Below, piece after piece: positions 44,060 to 56,768 of a DNA stretch of 64,000 nucleotides; the stretch's first letter is position 1; every line of letters begins with the position of its first letter. The stretch lies in NCBI RefSeq assembly GCF_003254585.1, contig NZ_QJGZ01000038.1, positions 62,001-126,000 on the forward strand, in the 5' to 3' direction. The notes under the pieces were generated by a model, which saw only the letters and a program-made list of their open reading frames with translations, was not told the origin of the DNA and did not search any database. The position numbers were made by a program, and so were the translations under genes. Origin of the DNA: Flavobacterium sharifuzzamanii (GTDB lineage Bacteria; Bacteroidota; Bacteroidia; Flavobacteriales; Flavobacteriaceae).

Positions 44060-45679
44060 ATGAAAAAAAATGCCTTAAAATTAATTTTTGCAAGTTTGTT
44101 ATGTTGCACTGTGATAGGGAACATAAATGGACAAACTAAAAAGAAACCAAATATCATTATGGTAATTTCAGATGATACTGGTTGGGGAGATTTAGGAGTT
44201 TACGGTGGAGGAGTTGGACGTGGAATGCCTACACCAAACTTGGACAAAATGGCAAAAGAAGGAATGCAGTTCTGGTCTTTTTACGGACAGCCAAGCTGTA
44301 CTCCTGGAAGAGCCGCGATGATTACAGGTAGAATACCAAATCGAAGCGGAATGACTACAGTTGCTTTTCAGGGGCAAGGAGGAGGACTTCCTGCTGCTGA
44401 GTGGACATTGGCATCTGTACTTAAAAAAGCAAATTATAAAACTTACTTTTCAGGAAAATGGCACTTAGGAGAGGCAGATTACGCTATGCCAATTGCGCAC
44501 GGATTTGATAAGATGCAAAACGTAGTATTGTACCATTTAAATGCTTATACGTATTGTTTCCCATCTTGGAATCCAGATATGGCTCCTGAGATTAGTGCTT
44601 ACATCAAAAAATCGACTAAAGGGATTTTAGAAGGAGAAGTAGGAAAACCAGCGAGAGAAGTAAGTCCGGTAACAGAAGAAAATATTGCCGAACTGGATAT
44701 CAATATGGTTGATAACAATCTTAAACAGCTGGACGAATATGGTAAATCAAAAGATCCATTTTTTATGTGCATTAATTTTGCTAAAAATCACCAGCCAAAT
44801 TTACCTTCAAAACAATTTGTTGGAAAATCACCTGCAAAAAGCAAATATGCTGATGCGGTTGTCGAAATGGATTATAATGTTGGGCGTATTATGGATAAAA
44901 TTCGTCAGCTTGGAATTGCAGATAATACAATTGTAATTTACACTGTTGACAATGGAGCTTGGCAAGATGTGCATCCGGATTCAGGTTATACTCCTTTTAG
45001 AGGATCTAAAGGAACAGATCGCGAGGGAGGAAGTAGAGTTCCCGCAATTGCTTGGTGGCCAGGACAAATTGAAGCGGGAAGTGTAAGCCACGATATTGTG
45101 GGAGGTTTAGATTTGATGGCAACATTTGCTGCACTTGCAGGTGTTGAATTGCCTAAAAACGATAGAGAAGGTAAACCTATGGTTTTTGACAGTTATGATA
45201 TGTCTAATGTTTTATTCAAAAAAGGAAAACCACTTCGTGACAGATGGTTTTATTTTACGGAAAACGAGTTATCTCCTGGAGCGGTGCGTATAGGAAAATG
45301 GAAAGCAGTATTTAATACTCGTGGTGATAATGGAGCTCAGGCTGGAAGCGATACGCCAGGACAGCAATTGGGTTGGAGAGGCGATCAAACTTACATTGCA
45401 ACTGTTCCTGCTGTGTATGATTTATGGCAAGATCCTCAAGAGCGTTATGATTTATTCATGAATAGTTTTACAGAGAAAACTTGGACAATGATTATCTTTG
45501 ATCAAGTTACTCTAGAGCTGATGAAAACGTATGCAGCAACTCCTCCAAGACCACAGCAGAGTGGTGCCTATGGCGGACCAATGGAGATTGGAAAATACAG
45601 AACGATTGAGCAAGCAAAACAATTGTTGAATAGTAAAGAACTATCGCTGCCTCCTTTGAGTGTAGATCCTAAAGAATAA
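44060..45679 (+). CDS. arylsulfatase, secreted
   Basis: A 539-residue type I sulfatase with signal peptide (FASLLCCTVIGNINGQ). Metal site MVISDDTGWGDLGVYG; the formylglycine motif CxPxR as Cys80-TPG-Arg84, so activation needs an FGE or anSME-type maturase; HLGEADY and GAWQDVHPDSGYTP hold later active-site residues. It releases sulfate from aryl or carbohydrate sulfate esters in the periplasm or at the surface. A terminator follows at 45732-45766. Substrate is unknown; the close sequence to generic arylsulfatases makes a non-glycan substrate possible. Confidence 0.92.
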   Translation: MKKNALKLIFASLLCCTVIGNINGQTKKKPNIIMVISDDTGWGDLGVYGGGVGRGMPTPNLDKMAKEGMQFWSFYGQPSCTPGRAAMITGRIPNRSGMTTVAFQGQGGGLPAAEWTLASVLKKANYKTYFSGKWHLGEADYAMPIAHGFDKMQNVVLYHLNAYTYCFPSWNPDMAPEISAYIKKSTKGILEGEVGKPAREVSPVTEENIAELDINMVDNNLKQLDEYGKSKDPFFMCINFAKNHQPNLPSKQFVGKSPAKSKYADAVVEMDYNVGRIMDKIRQLGIADNTIVIYTVDNGAWQDVHPDSGYTPFRGSKGTDREGGSRVPAIAWWPGQIEAGSVSHDIVGGLDLMATFAALAGVELPKNDREGKPMVFDSYDMSNVLFKKGKPLRDRWFYFTENELSPGAVRIGKWKAVFNTRGDNGAQAGSDTPGQQLGWRGDQTYIATVPAVYDLWQDPQERYDLFMNSFTEKTWTMIIFDQVTLELMKTYAATPPRPQQSGAYGGPMEIGKYRTIEQAKQLLNSKELSLPPLSVDPKE

Positions 45680-45731
45680 TTAAAAAATTAGGAAGGCAAT
45701 ATTATCTGCTTTAATAATTTTATAGATAAGC

Positions 45732-45766
45732 AAAACCATGTACTTTTTAAAAAAAGACATGGTTTT
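45732..45766 (+). terminator. rho-independent terminator
   Basis: AAAACCATGT and ACATGGTTTT with a 15-base A/T loop, followed by T-rich sequence. Confidence 0.7.
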
Positions 45767-45787
45767 CTTTTTCTTCTCAGTTATGTG

Positions 45788-45795
45788 TATATTTG
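45788..45795 (+). promoter_or_regulatory. TAnnTTTG box for the LLM oxidoreductase
   Basis: TATATTTG lies 25 bases before the start of the next gene and directly after the terminator. The -33 region is poor. Confidence 0.4.
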
Positions 45796-45820
45796 AGAGA
45801 ATAAAAAAATAAAAGCCATT

Positions 45821-46843
45821 ATGAAGAAAATAGGATTTTTATCATTTGGGCATTGGGCAAATCATCCATCATACAAAACTCGTACAGCAGCAGATACCTT
45901 GTTGCAATCTATCGATTTGGCAGTTGCGGCTGAAGAAATAGGAATAGATGGAGCTTATTTTCGTGTGCATCATTTTGCACAGCAGTTAGCTTCACCTTTT
46001 CCTCTACTTTCGGCTGTAGGTGCTAAGACTAGTAAAATAGAAATAGGAACAGGCGTAATTGATATGCGGTATGAAAATCCCATGTATATGGTTGAAGATG
46101 CCGGAGCTGCCGATTTGATATCAGAAGGACGTTTACAGCTCGGAATAAGCAGAGGATCGCCAGAGCAAGTTATTGATGGCTGGCGTTATTTTGGCTACGA
46201 ACCAGATGCAGGTGAAACCGATGCCGATATGGGGCGTAAAAAAGCTTTAGAATTTTTGGATAAATTGAGTGGAGAAGGATTTGCAGAACCAAATCCATAC
46301 CCGATGTTTCCAAACCCGCCTGGATTGTTGCGCATTGAACCACACTCTGAAGGATTGAGAGAACGAATCTGGTGGGGAGCAGCATCAAATGCAACTGCTA
46401 TTTGGGCAGCTGAAAACGGAATGCATCTTCAAAGTTCTACGCTTAAATATGACGAAAATGGCAAGCCGTTTCATGTTCAGCAGGCAGAACAGATAAGATT
46501 GTACAAAGAAGCTTGGAAAAAAGCAGGACATCAGCGTGAAGCGAGAGTATCTGTTAGCCGTTCGATTTTTGCCTTAGTCAACGATCAAGACAAATATTAT
46601 TTTGGAGGACAAGCAAAAGGCAATGATAGCTTTGGCTATATTGAGCAAGATAAAAGAGCAATTTTTGGTAAAAGCTACACGGCTGAACCTGATAAATTGA
46701 TCGAAGAATTAGCCCAAGATGAAGCGATTCAAGAAGCAGATACTTTGCTGTTGACTATTCCGAATACTTTAGGCGTAGATTATAATATACATATTTTATC
46801 CTCTATATTAGAACACGTTGCGCCTGCTTTGGGTTGGCGATGA
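45821..46843 (+). CDS. LLM-class flavin-dependent oxidoreductase
   Basis: A 340-residue luciferase-like monooxygenase/reductase. It has the TIM-barrel opening KKIGFLSFGHWANHP, the DLAVAAEEIGIDGAYFRVHHF and VEDAGAADLISEGRLQLGISRGSPEQV strands. Members use FMNH2 or F420 with oxygen on alkanals, sulfonates or others. The preceding gene is an arylsulfatase, but spacing and terminator argue for separate units. Substrate is unknown. Confidence 0.88.
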   Translation: MKKIGFLSFGHWANHPSYKTRTAADTLLQSIDLAVAAEEIGIDGAYFRVHHFAQQLASPFPLLSAVGAKTSKIEIGTGVIDMRYENPMYMVEDAGAADLISEGRLQLGISRGSPEQVIDGWRYFGYEPDAGETDADMGRKKALEFLDKLSGEGFAEPNPYPMFPNPPGLLRIEPHSEGLRERIWWGAASNATAIWAAENGMHLQSSTLKYDENGKPFHVQQAEQIRLYKEAWKKAGHQREARVSVSRSIFALVNDQDKYYFGGQAKGNDSFGYIEQDKRAIFGKSYTAEPDKLIEELAQDEAIQEADTLLLTIPNTLGVDYNIHILSSILEHVAPALGWR

Positions 46844-46860
46844 GTTTTTATAAAGAAAGA

Positions 46861-46890
46861 AAAGCCCTCTGTTGATGAAACGAGGGCTTT
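46861..46890. terminator. bidirectional terminator
   Basis: AAAGCCCTC pairs with GAGGGCTTT around 12 bases and is followed by T7, between the convergent LLM and chrA genes. Confidence 0.85.
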
Positions 46891-46912
46891 TTTTATTGAA
46901 TCTTTATATCTA

Positions 46913-48079
46913 TCAAAAAGATAATTTAATTAAGATGCCCAAGACAGCAGCGATTAAAATAATATACGGTTCTTGAATTTTCTTGATATAAATTAAAGAA
47001 AGGATGCTTGCAAGAGCTATCAGTATTGTCGAAACATCTACAATGCTTCTTTTGGCAATAATAATGACAGAACCAACTAAAGCTCCGACTACTGCAGCCG
47101 TTATTCCTTCAACAAATGCTTTTACAGGTTTGTTGTTTACAATTTTCTTAAAAAATGGTGCCAAAGCAATGGTAAAAAAATAGCAAGGCAAAAATGTGGC
47201 TAAAGCCGCTGTTATAGCGCCTAAAAGACCATTTACCAAATATCCTATAAAGCCAACAGTTATTACAACTGGGCCAGGTGTTATCATGGCTATGGCAACC
47301 GAATCTAAAAATTGCTGTTCTGTAAGCCATTTATTTTCAACTACCACTCCAGAATGTAAAAAAGGAACGATCGCAAGACCGCTGCCAAATACAAATGCAC
47401 CGGCTTTAGCAAAGAAAAGGGCAATTTTCATTAATGTCGAACTTTCATAATTCCAAAAGCTAGACGAAATGACTAGTAATACATTTGTAGTTTTGGCAAT
47501 CTTAAAATGCGGACGAGCCTTTATTAGCATATAAATGAGTCCTGTGGCTACAAATAATAAAATATGTTCTTTTTCTGTGATGTAAGTTATTATGATGGCA
47601 GAGACAAAGAAGAACCATAAGATCCATTTTTCTTTAAAAGAACTCACATTCAATTTTCCTATGGATTTTATAGTGAGTTTATAAGAGCTTAGGGTAATGA
47701 TTCCGATAACTGCCACGCTTACGCCATAAAAAACGGACTGAATCCATAACAGTCCTCCATAAGCTTGATAGATTACTCCAAGAAGTAAAACCATAAGAAA
47801 TGACGGAGTAATAAAGGCAAAACCTGCTAAAGTAGCCCCGAGAATATTATAATGAACATAACCTACATATATTCCAAGCTGTGCAGCCAAAGGGCCTGGA
47901 GCCAATTGAGCTAATGCTAAACCTTCTTTGTATTCTTTGTCAGAAATCCATTTTTTGTTTTCCACTAAATCTTTGTACATATAACCCACCAAAGCTACAG
48001 GTCCGCCAAAGCCAATTGTGCCAAGTTTTAAAAAATATAGTATTAATTCACTTAATGTATATTTCGGTTTTTCAATCAT
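46913..48079 (-). CDS. chrA: chromate transporter ChrA (two-domain CHR family)
   Basis: A 388-residue inner-membrane protein made of two CHR halves. The first half opens LSELILYFLKLGTIGFGGPVALVGYM with the GFGGP motif and LAQLAPGPLAAQLGIYVGY; the second has FAKAGAFVFGSGLAIVPFLH and AMITPGPVVITVGFIGYL. About ten to twelve TM helices. CHR proteins export chromate, sometimes sulfate-like anions. A minus-strand TAnnTTTG box is at 48120-48127. Standalone. Confidence 0.92.
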   Translation of the reverse strand: MIEKPKYTLSELILYFLKLGTIGFGGPVALVGYMYKDLVENKKWISDKEYKEGLALAQLAPGPLAAQLGIYVGYVHYNILGATLAGFAFITPSFLMVLLLGVIYQAYGGLLWIQSVFYGVSVAVIGIITLSSYKLTIKSIGKLNVSSFKEKWILWFFFVSAIIITYITEKEHILLFVATGLIYMLIKARPHFKIAKTTNVLLVISSSFWNYESSTLMKIALFFAKAGAFVFGSGLAIVPFLHSGVVVENKWLTEQQFLDSVAIAMITPGPVVITVGFIGYLVNGLLGAITAALATFLPCYFFTIALAPFFKKIVNNKPVKAFVEGITAAVVGALVGSVIIIAKRSIVDVSTILIALASILSLIYIKKIQEPYIILIAAVLGILIKLSF

Positions 48080-48438
48080 ATTGAGATTCTTTTAAAACAA
48101 CTCTTTATTTAATTACAAACAAAACTATAATGAAAGTGACGCTTTAAATAGAATCTTATTTACCTTTTGTATACAGATTACTTTTTATTGTTCTTTTTTA
48201 TAAGAAGATAAGGTTTTGTGAAAAAAAAAACTCTAGTCAAATCCAAGTCAATAGAACGCGTTATGCATAGAAACTATTTAATAAGTTATTTTAACAGGAT
48301 AAATTAAAAAAGACATAAGAATAGTGATGTGAAAAAAGCATTAACAAATCAAAAAATAGCATTTTTAGGCATAAGGTTTTTGTTTAGTTTTATCCTCTGA
48401 AATAGCATCTGATATTTTTTTATTTATAAAAACCGATA
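48080..48438. other. divergent spacer, nothing else seen
   Basis: An A/T-rich 359-base gap between chrA and the GNAT gene, with only the minus-strand TAGTTTTG box at 48120-48127 for chrA. No gene or repeat is recognised. Confidence 0.3.
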
Positions 48439-49422
48439 ATGATTACGACCAAACGCCTTATAATGAAACCCTATGAAAAGGGAGTTGCAGAAAACTTTTT
48501 AAAAGCTTTGACTGACAATCGCGATCATTTATATGATTATTTCGCTAATATGATAAAGGTTAATGACAGTTTGGAATCAACCAAAAAATATTTCGAGCAG
48601 AAAGATTTGGATTGGAAAGAGAATAAAAGTTATGCCTGTGGTATATTTAAAAAAGAAAACAATGAACTTATAGGACATGTATCTGTGAGAGAAATTGACT
48701 GGAGAATACCTAAAGGCGAACTTGCTTATTTTATTTTTAAGCAACACAATGGTAATAATTATGGAACCGAGGCATTAAATGCGTTTAAAAATTGGTGTTT
48801 TGCAGAAAAGAAGTTTGGTAGACTTTTTATGAAAATCGCTGAAGAAAATACAGCAAGCATTAAAGTAGCTGAACGTTCTGGATTTGTATATGAAGGACTT
48901 TTAAAGAAAGATTACAGAAAAAGAGAAAAAGATTTAGTTGATATGAATATATACGGATATACAGAGGATTTGAAGCTCGAAAGAACTACTTCTCAAAACA
49001 CAGATTTCTCAAATTTAATTGTAAAACTAGATGCAAATTTGGCAAGCAGAAATGGTGAGATGCAGGAATACTTTAATCAATTTAATAAGGTTGATGCGAT
49101 CAAACATGTTGTTATTGCTTATGTTAATGGTATTGCAGTAGGTTGTGGAGCTATAAAACAATTTGATGCCGAATCTGTTGAGGTAAAACGCATGTTTGTT
49201 TCCGAAGAATTTAGAGGAAGAGGCATTGCCCGTAAAATTTTAAATGAACTTGAAAATTGGGCAAAAGAATTAAGTTATACATCAACCGTTTTAGAAACCA
49301 GCAATGTGCAGGTAGAAGCGGTAGAGCTATATAATAAAAGTGGTTATGCAGTTATTGAAAATTATGGACAATATGCTGGAATCGAAAGCAGTATTTGTTT
49401 TAAAAAGGAATTGCTATTTTGA
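48439..49422 (+). CDS. tandem GNAT acetyltransferase (RimJ/RimL + GNAT fusion)
   Basis: A 327-residue protein with two acetyltransferase folds. Residues 1-180 are RimJ/RimL-like: MITTKRLIMKPY, ELAYFIFKQHNGNNYGTEALNAF, and RLFMKIAEENTASIKVAERSGF. Residues 190-327 form a second GNAT with the acetyl-CoA loop VKRMFVSEEFRGRGIARKIL and LETSNVQVEAVELYNKSGY. Either could acetylate a protein N-terminus or a small amine. Both CoA sites look intact. Terminator-like hairpin follows at 49437-49484. Confidence 0.88.
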   Translation: MITTKRLIMKPYEKGVAENFLKALTDNRDHLYDYFANMIKVNDSLESTKKYFEQKDLDWKENKSYACGIFKKENNELIGHVSVREIDWRIPKGELAYFIFKQHNGNNYGTEALNAFKNWCFAEKKFGRLFMKIAEENTASIKVAERSGFVYEGLLKKDYRKREKDLVDMNIYGYTEDLKLERTTSQNTDFSNLIVKLDANLASRNGEMQEYFNQFNKVDAIKHVVIAYVNGIAVGCGAIKQFDAESVEVKRMFVSEEFRGRGIARKILNELENWAKELSYTSTVLETSNVQVEAVELYNKSGYAVIENYGQYAGIESSICFKKELLF

Positions 49423-49436
49423 TTATTAAATAAAAA

Positions 49437-49484
49437 ACAACTTCGATGTTGTTATTAGCAAATAATAAAAAGCATCGAAGTTGT
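49437..49484. terminator. hairpin terminator between convergent genes
   Basis: ACAACTTCGATG is exactly mirrored by CATCGAAGTTGT over a 24-base loop. It lies after the GNAT gene and before the convergent lyase gene. Confidence 0.6.
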
Positions 49485-49527
49485 CAATTTAATTTTTCCG
49501 GCTCAAATTGTTTTTAAAGTCTATAAA

Positions 49528-50319
49528 TTATAGCGCATCCCAAGAAGCGCTCGGATAATATATAGAACTTGTTACCGGAGCTGTCCAATAATCTTGACTT
49601 CCACCACGGAAAGTGTGAAGACTTACAGCGTTTACATTTCGCTTAGCATCGTTAGTTACCCAGCGAATTTTTTCATTCAATATTTCCGTTCCATTTACGT
49701 AATATTTAACGTATCCATCTGTATTAGAACCTGTATTCAATTTCACAGATATTTGGCAGTTGTAAGTCACACCTTCTTGAATATAGTATTTTTTGCCAAA
49801 ATCATTTCCATATTGTCCTGGCTGATCTCTGTAATACACATAAGGCTGAAGATAAGCGCCACTTCCTTTTGCAGTGTTTGATCCATTTGGGCAGTACCAC
49901 ATAAATCTGGCACTTCCTCCATTTCCATCCCATGCCGCATCGCCACCTGTATTTTGGTCACCGATTAAGATACCATATCCGCATTTTCCGCCTCGGCTCC
50001 AGTAGAATCCGTTATTAAATTTCATTTGGAACCAAACCGTGTAAACGCCTGTTGACCAAACGCCATACGATGTACATAAACCGCCAGGGCAAGATAATGT
50101 ATTAGTCTGCAAGGTAATGGTTCTTGCTCCAGCAGTTCCTTTTGCTGTAGTACTGCCTTCAATTGCAGCATTAGATGCGAGAGTATCTTTGCTCACAAGC
50201 TGTTGAGCTTCTTTTTTAGCAGTTTGCTTTCCGTTTAAATCTTCTTGTTCTTTTTCACAAGAATTTAGCACCAATGCTGTAATAAATAATACGCTGGTTA
50301 ATTTTAAAAAATTCTTCAT
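49528..50319 (-). CDS. polysaccharide lyase lipoprotein, PL14-like
   Basis: A 263-residue lipoprotein (LITALVLNSCEK, Cys about 21) with a Thr/Ala-rich linker, then a jelly-roll domain at about 75-263: YTVWFQMKFNNGFYWSRGGKCGYG, WDGNGGSARFMWY and YVYYRDQPGQYGNDFGKKY. These are the strands of PL14-type alginate/glucuronan lyases, where a Lys/Tyr/Arg site sits in the cleft. It would cleave uronic-acid polymers by beta-elimination at the cell surface. Specificity is not fixed. It stands alone between the GNAT gene and katG. Confidence 0.7.
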   Translation of the reverse strand: MKNFLKLTSVLFITALVLNSCEKEQEDLNGKQTAKKEAQQLVSKDTLASNAAIEGSTTAKGTAGARTITLQTNTLSCPGGLCTSYGVWSTGVYTVWFQMKFNNGFYWSRGGKCGYGILIGDQNTGGDAAWDGNGGSARFMWYCPNGSNTAKGSGAYLQPYVYYRDQPGQYGNDFGKKYYIQEGVTYNCQISVKLNTGSNTDGYVKYYVNGTEILNEKIRWVTNDAKRNVNAVSLHTFRGGSQDYWTAPVTSSIYYPSASWDAL

Positions 50320-53074
<2,755 letters not shown>

Positions 53075-53103
53075 TACAGTAGAAGTAATAAGTTAATAAT
53101 AGG

Positions 53104-53147
53104 AACTGCCCCTGATAGCTAAACACTATTTTGGGGCAGTTTTTTTA
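53104..53147. terminator. bidirectional terminator
   Basis: AACTGCCCC pairs with GGGGCAGTT around 20 bases, then T6. It lies between convergent katG and the T9SS cargo gene. Confidence 0.85.
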
Positions 53148-53177
53148 TGAGATGAATTTTTTCAAATAAGAATTACA

Positions 53178-56100
53178 TTATTGTTTTATAAGCTTAATGG
53201 TTTTTGTATTCGTTCCATTGCATATTTCGGCAAGATATATTCCTGCACTAAAGTTATTTTTTAGTATTATGGCCGACGTGTAATTTGATTTGACGGTATC
53301 TATTTTTCTTCCCAATATATCGAACAGATTAATATAAATAGCCTGTGTTTCATCTCCTCCAATGATGTTTATCTGAAATTCAGTTTTTGTCGGATTTGGC
53401 GATGCATTAACTATAAAATCATCTATTTGATGTTCTGAAATTTTTGTTGCAGTATTTTTTAAAGACAAGGTAGCCTCGCATGAGCCTAGATGACAGCCAT
53501 GTGCTAAATGTGCTGACACAGCGTTGGCAGAAATGCAAAGACTTTTATTGTTCGTATGGCATATTAGTACTTTTTTTGCACCACAGCTAATATCGATTAC
53601 CTTTATTTGTTTTGTTATGGTAATATAGCAACCTTTCGCATCAGTAATAGTGACGCTGTAATCCTGAACTCCCGGTGTTGATGGATTAATAGAAATAGCA
53701 TCTGTTATAGCTCCGTTACTCCACAAATAAGTAAAAGGTGCTGTTCCATTTGTAGGCGTTGCGTTCAATGTTAAAGAAGTAGGGCCATATCCTAAGTAAA
53801 TAGTATTAGCGTCTCCTCCCGGATTTACAGCATATACATCTGGAATGAGAGCTGCAATCGGAGTATTGATGATTACTGTTGAGGTGTTAGTACTGTTATT
53901 TCCTGCGTTATCAGTAACGGTCCATGTTATAACGGATGTTCCTACGTTAAAATTTCCACTTGCATCTAATCCATTTCCGTTTCTTGTAGTTGCACCTGTA
54001 ATTGTATAAGTAACGGTATCAATTGTACAATTATCGGTAGCAGTTGCTAAAGGGATATTGTAATTTCCGCTTGATTCATAACAAAGAACAACAGAAGTAA
54101 CTGAGTTTACAGTTGGTTTTTGTGCATCCGTAACCGTCACCGTTTGAGAGGTTGTGGCGGTATTGCCATTTTCATCGGTAGCAGTCCATATTACAGTTGT
54201 TGTACCATTTGGAAATAATGCTGGTGCGTTATTGGTAATACCTGTTACAGCACAATTATCGGTTACTATTGGTTGAGTTAACAGTAATGTCGCACCACAC
54301 TGATTTTCGTCATTTGAGAGCGTTATGGGTGCAGGTATTGCAAAAACAGGCTTTTCTGTATCATTAATCGTAATAGTAAAAGAAGTCGAACTATTATTGC
54401 ATCCATCGGCTGCTGTCCACGTAACAGTTGTAATTCCTTTATTAAAAACTTTATTGGCTAATGTAGTATTACCAGTAGCAGAGGTTGCTCCAGTAAGCAA
54501 ATAGCTGAAAGCAACGTTACTGCAGTTGTTTAATGCGGTGATGTCAAATTCATTGGCTTGTGCTGTATAGGTAGGCAAACCCGTATTAGTGTTAGTGATA
54601 ATATTTGATATTTCAGGTAGATAAAGTACTGGTTTAACTTGACCGTTGAATGAAAAGTCATCAATACCCACTAAAGAAGTTCCAGAGGTTCTGTTTGATC
54701 CGTACCAATATAAACGAAATGTAATTGGGGTTTTGATATTGGTCAAAGGACTTAAGTCATAAGTAAGCAAAGTTGCAGCAGTTCCAGTGAAGGTTTGAGG
54801 TGCCGTAATATCACTTGTAAAACCGTCTATGCTGGATCTTATAACAAATGTGCTAGGATCAGAAGCGTTTCCTTTTCTAGCTGTAAATTTAAGATTAGAA
54901 AAATTTATTTTGTTGCCATTTTTAGGTTGAAGTTTGAACTCAAAATACTGATCTGGATTAAGTGAAGTAGCAGGATCTAAAGTATTTGTTTTGCTGGTCC
55001 AGCCATTTAGTAAAACGCGACCACTAATTACGCCTGCTGTATTGAGGCCACCGCTAGTGCCATAATAAAAATTTGGTGCTGCATTTCCGTCACTGATTAT
55101 ATTCGGATTTGTGGTGTTTCCTGCCGTAATAGGTGCGATAAATTCAACATTATTTCCAGTGAATGTGTTTCCCCAGATTTGTACAGGCGCACTAGTATTA
55201 TTCAGCTCAAAAATTTTGATGTCATCATGATAAATAATTCGTGTCATAACATTAGGAGGATCAGATGTAATAGACTGTCCGGGACGATACAAGCCCCATT
55301 TCAAATATCCCGAAGGGTTAGCTTCAGGAACATCCTGATTGAAAGTTTTAAAGTTGCTCACCTGCCATGCCAATGTATAATCAGTTTGTCCAGGTAACCT
55401 ATAATAAACCTTATAATAACCAGTATTATCAGTTGTCATTTTTGCATCAATCCTAAAATCAATCCATTGATTAATATAAGGACGAAAATCATCTATGATA
55501 GACGGTTCAATATTGTCGTTAGGTATACGGAAGGTTATGCTATTGCGTTTTGCGCTTAAATACCATGCAGGATTTTCTCCTCCACTTTGTTTGCCTTGAA
55601 AAATAATGTCTCCATTTTGAGCCATTCCCGCAGTATAAGATTCCCAATCTTTCAGCAATAGACTCACTTCAAAACGGCGTTCATCTCCAGGATAATATTT
55701 TCCATCTGCAAACATTTGAGCTGTAGCTGCCTCGCTTCGCCAATGGTTATCAGAAAAATAACCCGGATCTCCAATGGTTACGCGATGAGCTATAGCATAA
55801 TTGCCAGTACGGCCAGGACTTACCAAGTATTCCGCATCACTAGCAGTGGCGTGTGTTGTAGTCAAGTTTGAAATTCCAGAGTTTGCTGTACCGCTTTCAT
55901 AGTCAACAGTAACAAGCGTATCGGTAATCGTTGCAGGTGGTGTTGCAATTAAAGAGTTAGAATAAACGATATCATCCATGTACATTACAGGCGCCGATGA
56001 TCCTGCTCCCACATTCAGCAAATTCATACTGTTAATATTAGAGCCTTGCGGAAGAAAACCAGTTCCAGGGTCAGCATTGGTAAGTACTTTAATATTGTCG

Positions 56101-56768
56101 ATCCAGATGTCAAAAGTTCCTGCAGCAAGGTTATGAGTAGTTAAGTTAGACGCACTTCCAGTTGTATAGGAAGTTTCAGCATTGCTATTGTTCATAAAAA
56201 ATTTTAGAACATAAACCTGACTTTTATTTATTGTAACTCGTGAAAGTCCTGCTGTTGTATAGTTTGGACTTGTCGTAGACGAAAGCCAATCGAGGCTTAT
56301 AGCAGTGGGAGTAGGAGACAGTCTTAAAGCAGCAAATGTTTGTGGTAAACTTATTCCGCTACCGTTGGTAAAATTGCTGCCATTGCCAAAATAGATTAAG
56401 AATCTGCCATTAGTTCCTGATGTAATGTTGATCTTGCATTCAAATGCTGCAACGGCTGTAGCTGTAAAAGAACTCAAACCAAATTTAGCACCCGATACGG
56501 TTGTACCACCACTCATTTTAAGTTCGGCTCCCGAACCTCCTGCCAAATTAGAAGAAGTGAGTTCAACAAAACCTTCAGTAGTAGACGAAGCTCTTACACT
56601 AGCAGTACCTCCACCAGCCGTTGGTGAAGGCAAATAAGTTGAACTATAAGCAGTAGACGCGTATGGCATCGAGGTGGTAATGCCAAAGTTGTATTCCCAA
56701 TTGGAATTTTGTGCTTTACTTTCTAATAAAGAAAATACACAAAGTAAAACAAGTAAACTTTTTTTCAT
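53178..56768 (-). CDS. type IX secreted polysaccharide-lyase-like protein with HYR and PKD domains
   Basis: A 1196-residue secreted protein. Signal peptide (to SKAQ), a beta-sandwich, then a heparin-lyase-like (PF14099-type) domain at about 285-510: DNHWRSEAATAQMFADGKYYPGDERRF and IIFQGKQSGGENPAWYLS. A second jelly roll follows at about 515-710, then HYR repeats (FNKGITTVTWTAADG; FPNGTTTVIWTATDENGN), a PKD/SprB-like repeat (FTYLWSNGAITDAISI) and a C-terminal sorting domain (SPNPTKTEFQINI ... GIYLAEICNG). The host must therefore have T9SS. Lytic activity is inferred from the fold. Alone on its strand. Confidence 0.85.
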   Translation of the reverse strand: MKKSLLVLLCVFSLLESKAQNSNWEYNFGITTSMPYASTAYSSTYLPSPTAGGGTASVRASSTTEGFVELTSSNLAGGSGAELKMSGGTTVSGAKFGLSSFTATAVAAFECKINITSGTNGRFLIYFGNGSNFTNGSGISLPQTFAALRLSPTPTAISLDWLSSTTSPNYTTAGLSRVTINKSQVYVLKFFMNNSNAETSYTTGSASNLTTHNLAAGTFDIWIDNIKVLTNADPGTGFLPQGSNINSMNLLNVGAGSSAPVMYMDDIVYSNSLIATPPATITDTLVTVDYESGTANSGISNLTTTHATASDAEYLVSPGRTGNYAIAHRVTIGDPGYFSDNHWRSEAATAQMFADGKYYPGDERRFEVSLLLKDWESYTAGMAQNGDIIFQGKQSGGENPAWYLSAKRNSITFRIPNDNIEPSIIDDFRPYINQWIDFRIDAKMTTDNTGYYKVYYRLPGQTDYTLAWQVSNFKTFNQDVPEANPSGYLKWGLYRPGQSITSDPPNVMTRIIYHDDIKIFELNNTSAPVQIWGNTFTGNNVEFIAPITAGNTTNPNIISDGNAAPNFYYGTSGGLNTAGVISGRVLLNGWTSKTNTLDPATSLNPDQYFEFKLQPKNGNKINFSNLKFTARKGNASDPSTFVIRSSIDGFTSDITAPQTFTGTAATLLTYDLSPLTNIKTPITFRLYWYGSNRTSGTSLVGIDDFSFNGQVKPVLYLPEISNIITNTNTGLPTYTAQANEFDITALNNCSNVAFSYLLTGATSATGNTTLANKVFNKGITTVTWTAADGCNNSSTSFTITINDTEKPVFAIPAPITLSNDENQCGATLLLTQPIVTDNCAVTGITNNAPALFPNGTTTVIWTATDENGNTATTSQTVTVTDAQKPTVNSVTSVVLCYESSGNYNIPLATATDNCTIDTVTYTITGATTRNGNGLDASGNFNVGTSVITWTVTDNAGNNSTNTSTVIINTPIAALIPDVYAVNPGGDANTIYLGYGPTSLTLNATPTNGTAPFTYLWSNGAITDAISINPSTPGVQDYSVTITDAKGCYITITKQIKVIDISCGAKKVLICHTNNKSLCISANAVSAHLAHGCHLGSCEATLSLKNTATKISEHQIDDFIVNASPNPTKTEFQINIIGGDETQAIYINLFDILGRKIDTVKSNYTSAIILKNNFSAGIYLAEICNGTNTKTIKLIKQ

